From positions 1 to 47,498 of the IMG/VR virus record IMGVR_UViG_3300005589_000047: a stretch of 47,498 nucleotides of DNA; one strand, given 5' to 3'. Positions within the stretch are counted from its first letter, which is position 1. Every line of letters begins with the position of its first letter. The translations under genes and the position numbers were made by a program. Source of the DNA: a virus. Of this stretch, positions 24,647 to 33,454 are shown in pieces. Under the pieces are notes generated by a model, which made no database searches, was not told the DNA's origin, and saw nothing but the letters and a program-made list of their open reading frames with translations.

Positions 24647-25819
24647 CTAGATTAACAGCATATCAAGACAAGGTGCAAATTGATCATAGCGTTCGAAGAT
24701 ACATTCATTAGCTGATTTATCATCTCTAAATTTTATGAAACGCGCGGATCGAAACATTCCTTTTTTGGTCGCTTCCATGGCTGTAATTTCGATGACTTTG
24801 CCGATCTGACAATCCATTGAAGCAAACATCTGCTGTCTGAGTCCATCGGAGATACCACTATTGACTGTACCCATTTCAATTAGCTCACCATCCTCATACA
24901 TTCCAACCTTGATCGATCGGAATAGATTTTCATTCTTACCAGTACCATTCATGTCAAATCCGGTAATAACTACATCTGCAGTGATTTCCTTCTTGGCTTT
25001 TACCCAATTGTTAGCTGGTTTTTTGCCTGGAATATATTTACCTAATGTGTCTTTTAACATAAGTCCTTCGCCACCAGTTGATACCACCTGACTAAATTTT
25101 TGCCTTGGGTCACCAGTAAATACTTGTGATATTCTAATATGATCACTTGGGTGATTACGATTTTCACGACTAATTGTTATTTTTGGATCTACTCTCATAT
25201 AGGTATTGATACGATTGCAAGCATCATGTCCTAATAACATAATAATCTCTAATATTGCACGTCTGAAATACCAAGGTTGATCACAGATATTGATCCCATT
25301 CACTGAGCGTAGGTCATATACTAGATAATCCAACCAACCCATCTCTTGTTGTCTTGCAATTGCCTTATCTACGGTACATCCCATAATCTTTGTTACATCG
25401 TCTGATGTCTTATTTGGATAATACAGCTCTCCATGTATATCTACTGAAATATCATGTACATCCTTCAATTGCTTGAAGAATAGTGTAATATGTGGCACAT
25501 GTGTTGATTTCTCAACAGGTTGTCCCTTAGTCTCCTTTGCTGTTGATAATGATCTAGAATACATATGTTGGTCGTCACAAATATAGCTAAATCCATCTTC
25601 CTTAATCTCGGCAATCCAATATAAATTATAGTACATTGTTTGCATTATAGCTTCAACCTGATATTGTAGATGTGTCGGTATAGATACACCTAGTTGAAAT
25701 AATACATCATAGTTCAATATATTTGTTGGTGTACTAGTATGAATTGTTGTTTGCATCTGCTGTACTATTTCTTTTAATTTCTTTTCTTTAGTATGTGTTG
25801 CTCCCATTGCTAAAATCAT
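24647..25819 (-). CDS. ATP-dependent DNA ligase
   Basis: This encodes 390 residues, sealing nicks after removal of RNA primers. Motif I is K73 in EIKEDG (the AMP-accepting Lys), motif III E131 in DIHGEL, motif IV EGLMLKD (E251-K256), and motif V WVKAKK (W272-K277), as in nucleotidyltransferase ligases; the part from about 280 is the OB domain. Length is typical of phage ATP ligases. The start overlaps the stop of the RNase H gene, and the two enzymes act in turn on Okazaki fragments. Motif I has Glu after Lys (KEDG) instead of the usual K-x-D-G with Tyr, a minor variant. Confidence 0.85.
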   Translation of the reverse strand: MILAMGATHTKEKKLKEIVQQMQTTIHTSTPTNILNYDVLFQLGVSIPTHLQYQVEAIMQTMYYNLYWIAEIKEDGFSYICDDQHMYSRSLSTAKETKGQPVEKSTHVPHITLFFKQLKDVHDISVDIHGELYYPNKTSDDVTKIMGCTVDKAIARQQEMGWLDYLVYDLRSVNGINICDQPWYFRRAILEIIMLLGHDACNRINTYMRVDPKITISRENRNHPSDHIRISQVFTGDPRQKFSQVVSTGGEGLMLKDTLGKYIPGKKPANNWVKAKKEITADVVITGFDMNGTGKNENLFRSIKVGMYEDGELIEMGTVNSGISDGLRQQMFASMDCQIGKVIEITAMEATKKGMFRSARFIKFRDDKSANECIFERYDQFAPCLDMLLI

Positions 25820-26388
25820 TAAAATCCATCCTCCAGTCTTAATAAATTGTCCATTGCTAACGGACTAATTCTGATATCCAATTTAGTACATGCCGCTATT
25901 AGCCAAGAAATTTTGAAGAATTCATCTCTGCGCTTGTAATTACAAAGCATATCAGCCAATTCATTGTATTTATTATGTGGATTACCAGCATCCTTGCTAT
26001 GACCACGAACATGTTCCCATTGAATATTGTAAAGATCCATTTGCTTGACCATAAGAAAATCTTCCCATAAATCTCGATTAGGTACGGGTTCCTTTTTACT
26101 GTTTTTCCAGCCTTTTGTTACCCATTTGTCGAGATATGATGGATGAGTATATCCATTATAAACATATCCACTATCAGTTACAACATAAAGTCCAGACCCT
26201 ATAACACAACTATTGATTGCCGCCAGTACTGCTGTCATCTCCATTCGATTATTGGTCGTATCATCAGCGAAGCCAAAATCGATATCTACAATAGAGCCGA
26301 AAGGCTGGTCAAGTTCAATGAACGCCCAGCCTCCCAATCTATTTTGTGAATTTGCAGAACCATCTGTATAGAATATTCTCTGACTCAT
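25819..26388 (-). CDS. rnhA: ribonuclease H (type I)
   Basis: This encodes 189 residues. All catalytic acidic residues of RNase HI are present: D9 (YTDGS), E50 (NNRMEMTA), D72 (VVTDSGYV) and D146 (NELADML), with H126/H130 in WEHVRGHS. It degrades RNA in RNA-DNA hybrids, removing primers. The last ~40 residues are an added helical part not seen in the E. coli enzyme. It overlaps neighbours by one base or a few on both sides, hence co-translated with the ligase. Confidence 0.88.
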   Translation of the reverse strand: MSQRIFYTDGSANSQNRLGGWAFIELDQPFGSIVDIDFGFADDTTNNRMEMTAVLAAINSCVIGSGLYVVTDSGYVYNGYTHPSYLDKWVTKGWKNSKKEPVPNRDLWEDFLMVKQMDLYNIQWEHVRGHSKDAGNPHNKYNELADMLCNYKRRDEFFKISWLIAACTKLDIRISPLAMDNLLRLEDGF

Positions 26389-26894
26389 TATTCTACAAGC
26401 ACCGCATCATCTGCGACCATATGTTCTACTACATTGATGATACGTCCTTCAGCAAGCTCATTTCTAATATGAAATGCGATTGTAGTTGGAGCATGTAGTA
26501 ATTTAACCATTATTTGTACCGCTACATCCAATAGTATATCATCATATTCTTCCCATCCATATGCTCTATCGTCAACATACATATGAGCGTAGATTTTGCG
26601 TGAATCATAATCCCACGGTGCAATATTTTCATTGATTGCCGCAAATTCATCGAAGATATCATTTTCCCTTAAAAATTGTATTGCATTATCTAGACCTTCA
26701 TTCTCTCGACAAGTATTTAAAACAATGTCAAGGTTATTTGCCTTCAAGAACCTAATGAAATTGACTAAGTGTTTGCGAATTGGTCCACATTTTGGGTAAC
26801 ATTGATTTCCATCATCATTGAATATCAATGAGCAAGGACCATCAAAGTCCATTGCTATTATTGGATTTACTGCATTATCATTAATTTGTAACAT
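26388..26894 (-). CDS. HAD-superfamily hydrolase (putative phosphatase)
   Basis: This encodes 168 residues. HAD motif I is I-I-A-M-D16-F-D18-G, motif II T61 (VLNTCREN) and motif IV-like D108-D109 (MYVDDRAYG), with K100 a candidate motif III Lys. Such enzymes hydrolyse phosphoesters; in phages they are often polynucleotide 3'-phosphatases or nucleotidases. The substrate cannot be read off. The next gene in transcription order is RNase H, then ligase, so a role in DNA end repair is possible (inference). Preceded by aggaggaagcaat. Confidence 0.7.
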   Translation of the reverse strand: MLQINDNAVNPIIAMDFDGPCSLIFNDDGNQCYPKCGPIRKHLVNFIRFLKANNLDIVLNTCRENEGLDNAIQFLRENDIFDEFAAINENIAPWDYDSRKIYAHMYVDDRAYGWEEYDDILLDVAVQIMVKLLHAPTTIAFHIRNELAEGRIINVVEHMVADDAVLVE

Positions 26895-27016
26895 TATTGC
26901 TTCCTCCTAATAGTAGTTTTGCTTCCTGCTCTTCTTATATTTGTTATCTTGGCACCGAATACGTTCTGTATCATAATAATGTTCATTTCTTGCCAAGGCT
27001 GTTTCGAACTACTCAT
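26894..27016 (-). CDS. small ORF, 40 residues
   Basis: An ATG at 27016 overlaps the end of the HIRAN gene, behind AGGTGG at a 6-base distance. The frame ends at TAA 26896-26894, which shares its A with the ATG of the HAD gene. The product (MSSSKQPWQEMNIIMIQNVF...) is basic at its C-terminus. It fills an otherwise unexplained 114-base gap exactly between two coupled genes. No homology is recognised; the packing is the main support. Confidence 0.45.
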   Translation of the reverse strand: MSSSKQPWQEMNIIMIQNVFGAKITNIRRAGSKTTIRRKQ

Positions 27017-27398
27017 TTGGTGCCACCTGATTAATTGCTATATGGCAATATGGTCTATTTTTATGTAGTCCAATTTTGAACTTGTCATTTTCATATCTTA
27101 TGCATGCTGTAAATTCAACTCCAGAATCCATCATTGGTGCTAGAATCTCAGCATAATCCTTGCCAATATAACCGATCTGTTTTAATTGATTGTCCTGATC
27201 TTCCATGTCATAGTGCATTACCATAACCGCATTAACATCATATTTGTTAGTTGGCTCACGTTTCAATATAATTGCTGGTGGGAAACCATTGGCTTGAATT
27301 TTGTCTATCATCTCACTGATATATTCCCTTCTACTAGTACCATTTTCATTCTTGAAAGTTACACCTACTACGTTTACCGCTAAATCTTTTACTGACAT
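27009..27398 (-). CDS. stand-alone HIRAN domain protein
   Basis: This encodes 129 residues. The whole protein fits the HIRAN domain: N-terminal VVGVTFKNENGTSRREYI, then ILKREPTNKYDVNAVMV (the conserved R-E-P-x-N-x-x-D-x-N-A motif), and QIGYIGKDYAEILAPMMDSG. HIRAN domains bind 3' single-stranded DNA ends, for example at stalled forks, and are usually attached to helicases (HLTF, Rad5) or nucleases. Here it stands alone beside the polymerase gene, suggesting an accessory factor acting at 3' ends. Start ATG 27398 after aaggaggaaacaag. Confidence 0.85.
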   Translation of the reverse strand: MSVKDLAVNVVGVTFKNENGTSRREYISEMIDKIQANGFPPAIILKREPTNKYDVNAVMVMHYDMEDQDNQLKQIGYIGKDYAEILAPMMDSGVEFTACIRYENDKFKIGLHKNRPYCHIAINQVAPNE

Positions 27399-27412
27399 CT
27401 TGTTTCCTCCTT

Positions 27413-30385
27413 TTAATAGTTAAATTCTTTATATTTTAGGTCGCCTCCGATTAATTTTACGAAGTCGATTATCCTATTATTTAGCCCGATCGTTTGTGGG
27501 CACTTCATTTCGATTACTGTTCCACGTACAATACATGTAAATATTACCTCAGTCAATCCTTGATGTTCATAGAACATCTTATTTAATTCTAGTATATCTT
27601 CATAATTTATTGAATTTGGTAAGTAGATGTGACATTCTGGACAATCTCTAATACCATCATTTGTCATTGGTCTAATATATAAGCCCTCAAGCGATGGTTT
27701 ACCATGATAGGGCTTGCCAACCCTACATTTCATTGCTACTGGTACATTTAAGTCACTAATATATTGATGAAATGTCTTCCATAGATCCGGAAATACCGTA
27801 CAACTATATTGCATAAACTCTGTTTCTACTGTAATAAAGCCCATCTTCTTGCCTTTGTTGCGACCATCCTTTGTAATAGTATGCTCATGTTTATCTACCA
27901 GATATCCTGCAATATAAACCTCAGTTCCTACTTGGAAATCAGCAATATCTTCATCTTCAAGTGAATTCCATCGATACATCTCATCACGATACCTGTCAAT
28001 TGGATGCGCCGATATAAAGAAACTAAGTACTTCATTTTCCCATTCTGCATATGTGATTGGATCTTCTTCAATCTCTTCTAAAGATGCTAGTGGTGCGTTT
28101 ATCCGTATTAACTGCATTACATCATCATATGTCGGATAATAATCACCAGCTACACGCTTCTTTTTGCGCTTCCACTTATTAATTTTATCATTAATCTCTC
28201 TACATCCAGCCGCCATGGTCATTCTATTTGGGAATTTGTGTACTCCAGCTTGCAATAAGTCATCAAATGCGCCACACTTAACCAGCGCTTCTACTGCAGT
28301 TCCATTAACCGCGCCGCCAGCGACCCTTAATCTAAAGTCTTCAAATGAGATATATGGTCCATTCAAGTCTATATCTTTCAGGATTGCCTCAACTGTCTTA
28401 GGTCCGATACCAGATATAGCTTGCATACCAAATCTAATAATATTCTTATCTGTCATAGTAAACTTGGTTGCACCTGATGATACCAATGGTGATAATAGAT
28501 TAATCTGTTCATTATTTCTGGTCATATCTTTAATAACAAGCATCTGTTTCTTTGGTTTATTGCCAACAATCAATGAATTTAATTCTGCTGTATAAAAACA
28601 ATCTGCATATTTAGATTTAGCTATTGCACCACGTCTCATATTTTCTGCATATTCAACAGCATGAGCGCGGTTGAATCCATATCTACCAAACGTTCTGATT
28701 TGATCCTTTGCAATTTGAATAATTGAATCTTTTTGCTGTGGAGTTAGACTCTTGGTTGTGAAATTATGTTCCCTAGCCGCATCTCCTAACCATTCTAATT
28801 CACTGTCGATTAGAGCCATATTCTTTTTACCAACTGCCTTACGTAGAATATCTGCACGCCCAAGTGAACATCCTGTCATTTGTCTAACACGATAAATAAT
28901 TTGTTCTTGGAATACCATAATACCAAATGTATCTTCTAGATATTCAGCTTCCTCAGGAAAGAGATATACTACCTTATCTTTACCAGATTTACGGTCGATC
29001 AGATGCTGTACCATAGTCTTACCATCAATTTCTGCATCCAAAGGTCCTGGCCTATATAATGCATTTCCCATTATTATATTCAATTGTGATTGCATACCTA
29101 TTTCTGGTAATAAATCATAATCAACCATTTGTGGTATAAAGCCCATCGATTCTGCTATACTATCTGCATCATAAAGATCTTTCATTAGTTGCGTAAATCC
29201 ACCAGATTCGCACTGAAATATTGATTTTGTATTTCCATCTCTAAATAACTGTTTTACATCATGATCTCCTAGAGGTGTTGATTTATATGCAAATTCAGGA
29301 TCATACCAGTGCTGTACTAGCTTCTCTGCGTCAAAATTAACATCTACAGTTCTAAGGCCTAATGCATCCAATTTAAGGTATCCAAAATCTTCTGCACGCA
29401 TCATATCAAATTGCATCGCGGTCACATATTTACCACTACTATCTTTATAATAGATTAATGGCACATTTTCGCTCAACACCTTAGGTGATATAATAACACC
29501 AGCGGCATGGACTGATGGACTCTTCTTGAGACCATATAGTCTCTTGATAACATTTATTACTCTATCGCCATCCCACTTTGATAGGAAAGTGAATCTTACT
29601 GAACATAAAGGATTAGGATCAGTCTTGATTGCGGCAAATTTCTCCATCTGTTCATCGTTTAACATATCAATGAATTTGTCATTATCAAATAATTGACCAT
29701 ATGTTTGCTTATCTGCTATAACCTCAATATCTGGATACGATATATTATGTACCGCATTTATAAAATCTTCATTGTCTAGTAATTCTTCAAGGTCACAGCC
29801 TTCACCAAATGTATCTTTGACTTCATCTATGACCACTTCTGCGACTCTGGCTGATTTTAATACGTCACTTACTACTGAATTAGCACCAAAAGTCTGAAAT
29901 GTGATTATCTGGGAAACCTTATCTGCACCATTCTTCCATGCAATATAATCTACTACAATATGGCGATAGCGTTGGGATATATCAAAATCAATGTCTGGAG
30001 GGGCTATTCGTTCTGAGTTTAAGAATCTCTCGAAAATTAGCTTATATTCAATTGGACAAAATTCATGGATACCAATGGCATAACATGCTATAGACCCACC
30101 CACAGATCCACGGCCTGGTCCTAATGGGATTACTCCATATTCGGGCAATTCATGACCGCGCAACTCACAGAATTCCTTAACACGTTTCTCATCTCTACAG
30201 AAGTCATGAATGTCCCATACATTTAATATATAATCTTGAAAATTGTTTTCCTCTATAATTACACGTTTTTCGACTTCATATCTCTTAACTACTTCATCAT
30301 TCTGTTGCCAATTCGGTCCGTATTTCTCAACGAATCCCTTCTCGACTATGTGCATCAGGAATCTGCCTTGTTTGTTTATTTCCAT
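27413..30385 (-). CDS. dnaE: DNA polymerase III alpha-type (DnaE) core without PHP domain
   Basis: This encodes 990 residues. It starts in the palm region: GPGRGSVGGSIACYAIGI (about 89-106), ERFLNSERIAPPDIDFDIS with catalytic D131 and D133, and the third Asp D339 in YLKLDALGLRTVDV. The fingers part (QIIYRVRQMTGCSLGRADILRKAVGKK) and GRYGFNRAHAVEY follow. A helix-hairpin-helix (MQAISGIGPKTVEAIL) comes next, then an OB-like part. It is the replicative polymerase of C family. The N-terminal PHP domain that every bacterial DnaE carries is missing and is encoded at 31218-32219. ATG 30385 has its own ggaggacaattga. It overlaps the preceding unknown gene by 59 bases. Confidence 0.9.
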   Translation of the reverse strand: MEINKQGRFLMHIVEKGFVEKYGPNWQQNDEVVKRYEVEKRVIIEENNFQDYILNVWDIHDFCRDEKRVKEFCELRGHELPEYGVIPLGPGRGSVGGSIACYAIGIHEFCPIEYKLIFERFLNSERIAPPDIDFDISQRYRHIVVDYIAWKNGADKVSQIITFQTFGANSVVSDVLKSARVAEVVIDEVKDTFGEGCDLEELLDNEDFINAVHNISYPDIEVIADKQTYGQLFDNDKFIDMLNDEQMEKFAAIKTDPNPLCSVRFTFLSKWDGDRVINVIKRLYGLKKSPSVHAAGVIISPKVLSENVPLIYYKDSSGKYVTAMQFDMMRAEDFGYLKLDALGLRTVDVNFDAEKLVQHWYDPEFAYKSTPLGDHDVKQLFRDGNTKSIFQCESGGFTQLMKDLYDADSIAESMGFIPQMVDYDLLPEIGMQSQLNIIMGNALYRPGPLDAEIDGKTMVQHLIDRKSGKDKVVYLFPEEAEYLEDTFGIMVFQEQIIYRVRQMTGCSLGRADILRKAVGKKNMALIDSELEWLGDAAREHNFTTKSLTPQQKDSIIQIAKDQIRTFGRYGFNRAHAVEYAENMRRGAIAKSKYADCFYTAELNSLIVGNKPKKQMLVIKDMTRNNEQINLLSPLVSSGATKFTMTDKNIIRFGMQAISGIGPKTVEAILKDIDLNGPYISFEDFRLRVAGGAVNGTAVEALVKCGAFDDLLQAGVHKFPNRMTMAAGCREINDKINKWKRKKKRVAGDYYPTYDDVMQLIRINAPLASLEEIEEDPITYAEWENEVLSFFISAHPIDRYRDEMYRWNSLEDEDIADFQVGTEVYIAGYLVDKHEHTITKDGRNKGKKMGFITVETEFMQYSCTVFPDLWKTFHQYISDLNVPVAMKCRVGKPYHGKPSLEGLYIRPMTNDGIRDCPECHIYLPNSINYEDILELNKMFYEHQGLTEVIFTCIVRGTVIEMKCPQTIGLNNRIIDFVKLIGGDLKYKEFNY

Positions 30386-30986
30386 TCAATTGTCCTCCGA
30401 GTTTGTTAAATATATCATCAATTTTACTGCCAGTACCATCCAATGATGGTTGAATAACTATTGACAAGACATCATCCCCACCTAGCTTTTCCCATATCGG
30501 CTGTAAATGATCAGGCCTGTTGTTATACATTTTCTCCAGCACAACTGTTCGATATCTCTCATGGCTTTGTGCCTGTTTAGTACAATCTGTGCTAATAGAC
30601 ATATAACCCATAGTCTTTATTGCGAATTCTGAATATTTGATACGCCATTGGTCTAAATCAACCACATCATTATTCTTAACATTCATAATCTGATTAATCT
30701 TGCCACATACCTCACTATATACCTCTTTGGTTGTACACTGAATATGCAAGATCTTGTTTGTTAGGTGTTGCTTCCGTTCTCCGATCTGAAAGACATTAAC
30801 GAGTAGGTCTTGTTTGATTGGAACGCCATTTCGCGCTATTGGTGTCGATGGTCGACGCGGTTCTGGTGTTTCAATGTCTGATTCAACCAATTGATTTGTC
30901 GAGGGTTCTTCTGGTAATTTAATATCTCTAAGATTCACTGTTGGCCTCCGTTTCTTTTTGAACAAACCTGACATTATGTTCATCAT
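30327..30986 (-). CDS. hypothetical protein inside the split polymerase cluster
   Basis: This encodes 219 residues from ATG 30986 (aaggagagaaata). The N-terminus is basic (GLFKKKRR) then Pro/Glu/Ser-rich and likely disordered to about residue 55; the remainder is a helical-beta mixture (LLVNVFQIGERKQHLTNKILHIQCTTKEV). No intein or homing-nuclease motif is seen. It lies between the two halves of PolIII alpha and overlaps both neighbours, so it is co-expressed and could be a linker, clamp-related or accessory factor. No family recognised. Confidence 0.6.
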   Translation of the reverse strand: MMNIMSGLFKKKRRPTVNLRDIKLPEEPSTNQLVESDIETPEPRRPSTPIARNGVPIKQDLLVNVFQIGERKQHLTNKILHIQCTTKEVYSEVCGKINQIMNVKNNDVVDLDQWRIKYSEFAIKTMGYMSISTDCTKQAQSHERYRTVVLEKMYNNRPDHLQPIWEKLGGDDVLSIVIQPSLDGTGSKIDDIFNKLGGQLNGNKQTRQIPDAHSREGIR

Positions 30987-31227
30987 TATTTCTCTCCTTA
31001 TATGGTATTATATCATGTGTTACACCTGTATTGTCAGTAATAGTCAAATATATATCATCAATACTAAATGTTTCACTAGTATCGTCAACGATTGCTTCGA
31101 TTGATTCTCTTAAGCATTTAATATTATTGTCGTTTATTGCCTTACCCTTATATTGCTGTAGCACCGTTCTGATTTCTCCCTCTATATCTCTATCGTCCGT
31201 TGGTGCTATGGTTATATTTAATCCCAT
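30928..31227 (-). CDS. small hypothetical protein inside the split polymerase cluster
   Basis: This encodes 99 residues; its ATG 31227 lies inside the end of the PHP gene (10-base overlap) and is served by GGAGGAGTGGAACA, which is also coding for the PHP protein's last residues. Charged, alpha/beta (LRESIEAIVDDTSETFSIDDIYLTIT). It overlaps the next gene by 59 bases. No family is recognised. Tight overlaps on both sides imply equal expression with the polymerase parts. Confidence 0.6.
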   Translation of the reverse strand: MGLNITIAPTDDRDIEGEIRTVLQQYKGKAINDNNIKCLRESIEAIVDDTSETFSIDDIYLTITDNTGVTHDIIPYKERNNDEHNVRFVQKETEANSES

Positions 31228-32219
31228 TGTTCCACTCCTCCATTCTCAAACCACTCTGGCACACTGAATTTTGGTGTAAAGATTTCCTTTGATGGTTTTA
31301 ACACATTGCCATCACATCTGTTGGCTATAATCATGGTATTTTTAATATATTCATCTTTAAACGATGTTCTCAACTCATTTGCAGACAATATATGATATCC
31401 TTTCCCTTTAAAGCCAAATGTATTAGGGTGGTCAGTTTCCTTATTAAAATTGATTGCTAGGAGATTTGCATGTGCATCCATATCATCTTTATATCTATAG
31501 TGCGCGTCTGTAGCCGCAATAATCGTAATACCCATTGATTCTGCTATGCCTACCTTCTGGTCGTTAACAGTATTCTCATCAGGTATGTCATGATTATGAT
31601 ATTCTAATATAAAATCATCACCAAATCTAGACTGGAACCAGTTTAACATTGCCATGGTACCGCCAAAATCTTCCTTGAGTATCATTTGGTCAACTGGTCC
31701 ACCAATACAGGCTCCACTCCAGATAATGTCGTCTCCATATTTGTCAATCAATTCCAAATCAATACGTGGCTCATGATAGAATCCTTCATAATATGAGTAC
31801 CACATCAATGAACATAGATTCTGGTAGCCCTTCCAATTCTTCGCCCATGCATTAAGATGATAATATGCCTCACCACGCCTCTCAAATGATTTATAATGTC
31901 TGGAATTAATCATGAGACCATTGTTCCATACCCAATCATCCTGATTATAATCTTGTTTTGGCTGTGCCGCCATATAGAATTCACATCCTATAATATGCTT
32001 CATCCCAAATGCATAAGCCGCCAGTGCTAAATCACCATGTGCCGACATAACGCCATGATCTGTGGCAGTTATGATGCCATGTCCCCGTTCTTCTGCTATT
32101 TGAATAATATCTTCTTTAACTTTCTTGGGTTCATCATGATCCAGTGTTCTGATCATACCGTCTTTATTAGAATATTCCGTATGTAGATGCATATCCACGA
32201 AATCAATCTTATTCTCCAT
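31218..32219 (-). CDS. stand-alone PHP domain of a split DnaE polymerase
   Basis: This encodes 333 residues equivalent to the N-terminal PHP domain of bacterial DnaE. The full set of metal-binding residues seems present: H11 and H13 (VDMHLHTEYS), D20 nearby, H in TATDHG, E in GCEFYM, H in YYHLNAWAKN, C in SGACIGG, H in LEYHNHD and D/H in ATDAHY. In such PHP domains this set gives 3'-5' exonuclease (proofreading), so activity is likely. It ends at KPSKEIFTPKFSVPEWFEN, corresponding to the segment just before the palm in one-piece DnaE. Start ATG 32219 after gggaggatgtaat. Confidence 0.85.
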   Translation of the reverse strand: MENKIDFVDMHLHTEYSNKDGMIRTLDHDEPKKVKEDIIQIAEERGHGIITATDHGVMSAHGDLALAAYAFGMKHIIGCEFYMAAQPKQDYNQDDWVWNNGLMINSRHYKSFERRGEAYYHLNAWAKNWKGYQNLCSLMWYSYYEGFYHEPRIDLELIDKYGDDIIWSGACIGGPVDQMILKEDFGGTMAMLNWFQSRFGDDFILEYHNHDIPDENTVNDQKVGIAESMGITIIAATDAHYRYKDDMDAHANLLAINFNKETDHPNTFGFKGKGYHILSANELRTSFKDEYIKNTMIIANRCDGNVLKPSKEIFTPKFSVPEWFENGGVEQWD

Positions 32220-32934
32220 ATATTACATCCTCCCAATCTGGCACCGTGTTGTCGATATGGTCATATAACCTTGCTTTCAGTTTCTTCGTGAGTTGTATTA
32301 TCCTTTGCTTAGAAATGTCAAGTTCTCTGGCAGTAGTAGTCTGAGCTTTGCCTTCAATAATAGATTTTAGAATATATTCATCTCTTTCACTTAAATCCAT
32401 ATTATTTACCGCCAGCTTCACTGCTAATAGTACACCCTCAATATGTTTGTCACGCTCATTGTTAATTATTTCTTCTTCTGCTGTAGGATATGCTGATTGG
32501 TTGTTTACATTTGGATGCCTTCTTGTATATGTTTCGAATGTCTCTTCATTAGACATGTCATCATATTCCTTCATTAATTGGTATCTCTTATTATCTTTAA
32601 CTTTACTTTGATAAATATATCTGACTCTACTGTCCAAGTGTGATTGAATGAAATTATTATATGTGGCTTGTCCATCAATCTCATATTTAAATTTAGTATA
32701 ATGCCACATCCAATATCTAATGTCTGCTAGTATATCATTCCAGCCAATAATCACTGTGCCGTTGTTATACTTAATAGACCATTTCTTGCAGATCGTCAAT
32801 AATAGTGGCTTAAATATATCGAGGAGGAAGGTCATTCCCTCCTCCTCCAAGACAGCATCTCCAGACTGAACCTTGACTACCGCATCATTAATATTATCAA
32901 TTTTTTCGCATTCGCCTCGTTTCAGTCTAGTCAT
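32209..32934 (-). CDS. RNA polymerase sigma factor (sigma-70-like)
   Basis: This encodes 241 residues from ATG 32934; a GTG at 32961 in frame (9 residues longer) has no binding site and overlaps the dUTPase gene. The N-terminal part is helical with an aromatic/charged stretch (WNDILADIRYWMWHYTKF) like sigma region 2; the C-terminal part has MDLSERDEYILKSIIEGKAQTTTARELDISKQRIIQLTKKLKARL, a region-4 helix-turn-helix that reads the -35 box. It probably redirects host RNA polymerase to phage middle or late promoters. It overlaps the PHP gene by 11 bases. Confidence 0.72.
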   Translation of the reverse strand: MTRLKRGECEKIDNINDAVVKVQSGDAVLEEEGMTFLLDIFKPLLLTICKKWSIKYNNGTVIIGWNDILADIRYWMWHYTKFKYEIDGQATYNNFIQSHLDSRVRYIYQSKVKDNKRYQLMKEYDDMSNEETFETYTRRHPNVNNQSAYPTAEEEIINNERDKHIEGVLLAVKLAVNNMDLSERDEYILKSIIEGKAQTTTARELDISKQRIIQLTKKLKARLYDHIDNTVPDWEDVIYGE

Positions 32935-32935
32935 A

Positions 32936-33454
32936 TTAGTTACCCGTACTTCCGAAGCCACTGCAATTTCGCTGTGTAATGCCTAAATTATCATGGCAAT
33001 TAACTTCTATTATATTTGGTGTACACTTTTTATGAATTACTAATTGTACTAATCTATCACCATGTTTTATCATAATCTTTTTATCACTTAAATTTGCAAT
33101 ACAAGCAATCAATTCACCTGTATATCCTTCATCGATTATTGAATCACCAGATATCATTAATTTCTGATTGGTTGATGATCTACATTCTAATCTACCATAA
33201 TAGCCCATAGGCATCCTAACAAATATACCAGTTGGAATGTTGACCATTTGTTTCTTTGGTAACCAGAAGTACGGCATTGTGTCCATACTTGGTGAAGGCA
33301 TGATCCCTAATGCAAAACCATCTGCTTGATGGATTCCAATATGCTCTTGTACTATAGATGGCAGATCATAGCCCACATCACCTTGTTTCTTGACATGTAT
33401 TAAATCAAATTCTCTAGCCTCTTCCGTTCTGAACACCTTCAAATCTTGCATCAT
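32936..33454 (-). CDS. dut: dUTP diphosphatase
   Basis: This encodes 172 residues and converts dUTP to dUMP plus diphosphate, keeping uracil out of DNA and feeding thymidylate synthesis. All five trimeric dUTPase motifs are visible: I DVGYDL (26-31), II RSS (92-94), III IDEGYTG (107-113), IV GDRLVQL (132-138), V R162...GFGSTG (166-171). Residues 40-62 are an insertion relative to short bacterial forms. ATG 33454 follows gaggaggaatag. Neighbours are NrdD upstream and the sigma factor downstream. Confidence 0.92.
   Translation of the reverse strand: MMQDLKVFRTEEAREFDLIHVKKQGDVGYDLPSIVQEHIGIHQADGFALGIMPSPSMDTMPYFWLPKKQMVNIPTGIFVRMPMGYYGRLECRSSTNQKLMISGDSIIDEGYTGELIACIANLSDKKIMIKHGDRLVQLVIHKKCTPNIIEVNCHDNLGITQRNCSGFGSTGN

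Noticed and set aside
27413-30385. DpoZ-type polymerase accompanying PurZ
   Set aside because: The protein is DnaE-like (C family) with the PDIDFD motif; no PolA-type motifs exist in the window.
30327-31227. Intein or homing endonuclease as the cause of the split polymerase
   Set aside because: No N-terminal Cys/Ser splice residue, no His-Asn ending, and no LAGLIDADG, GIY-YIG or HNH motif.
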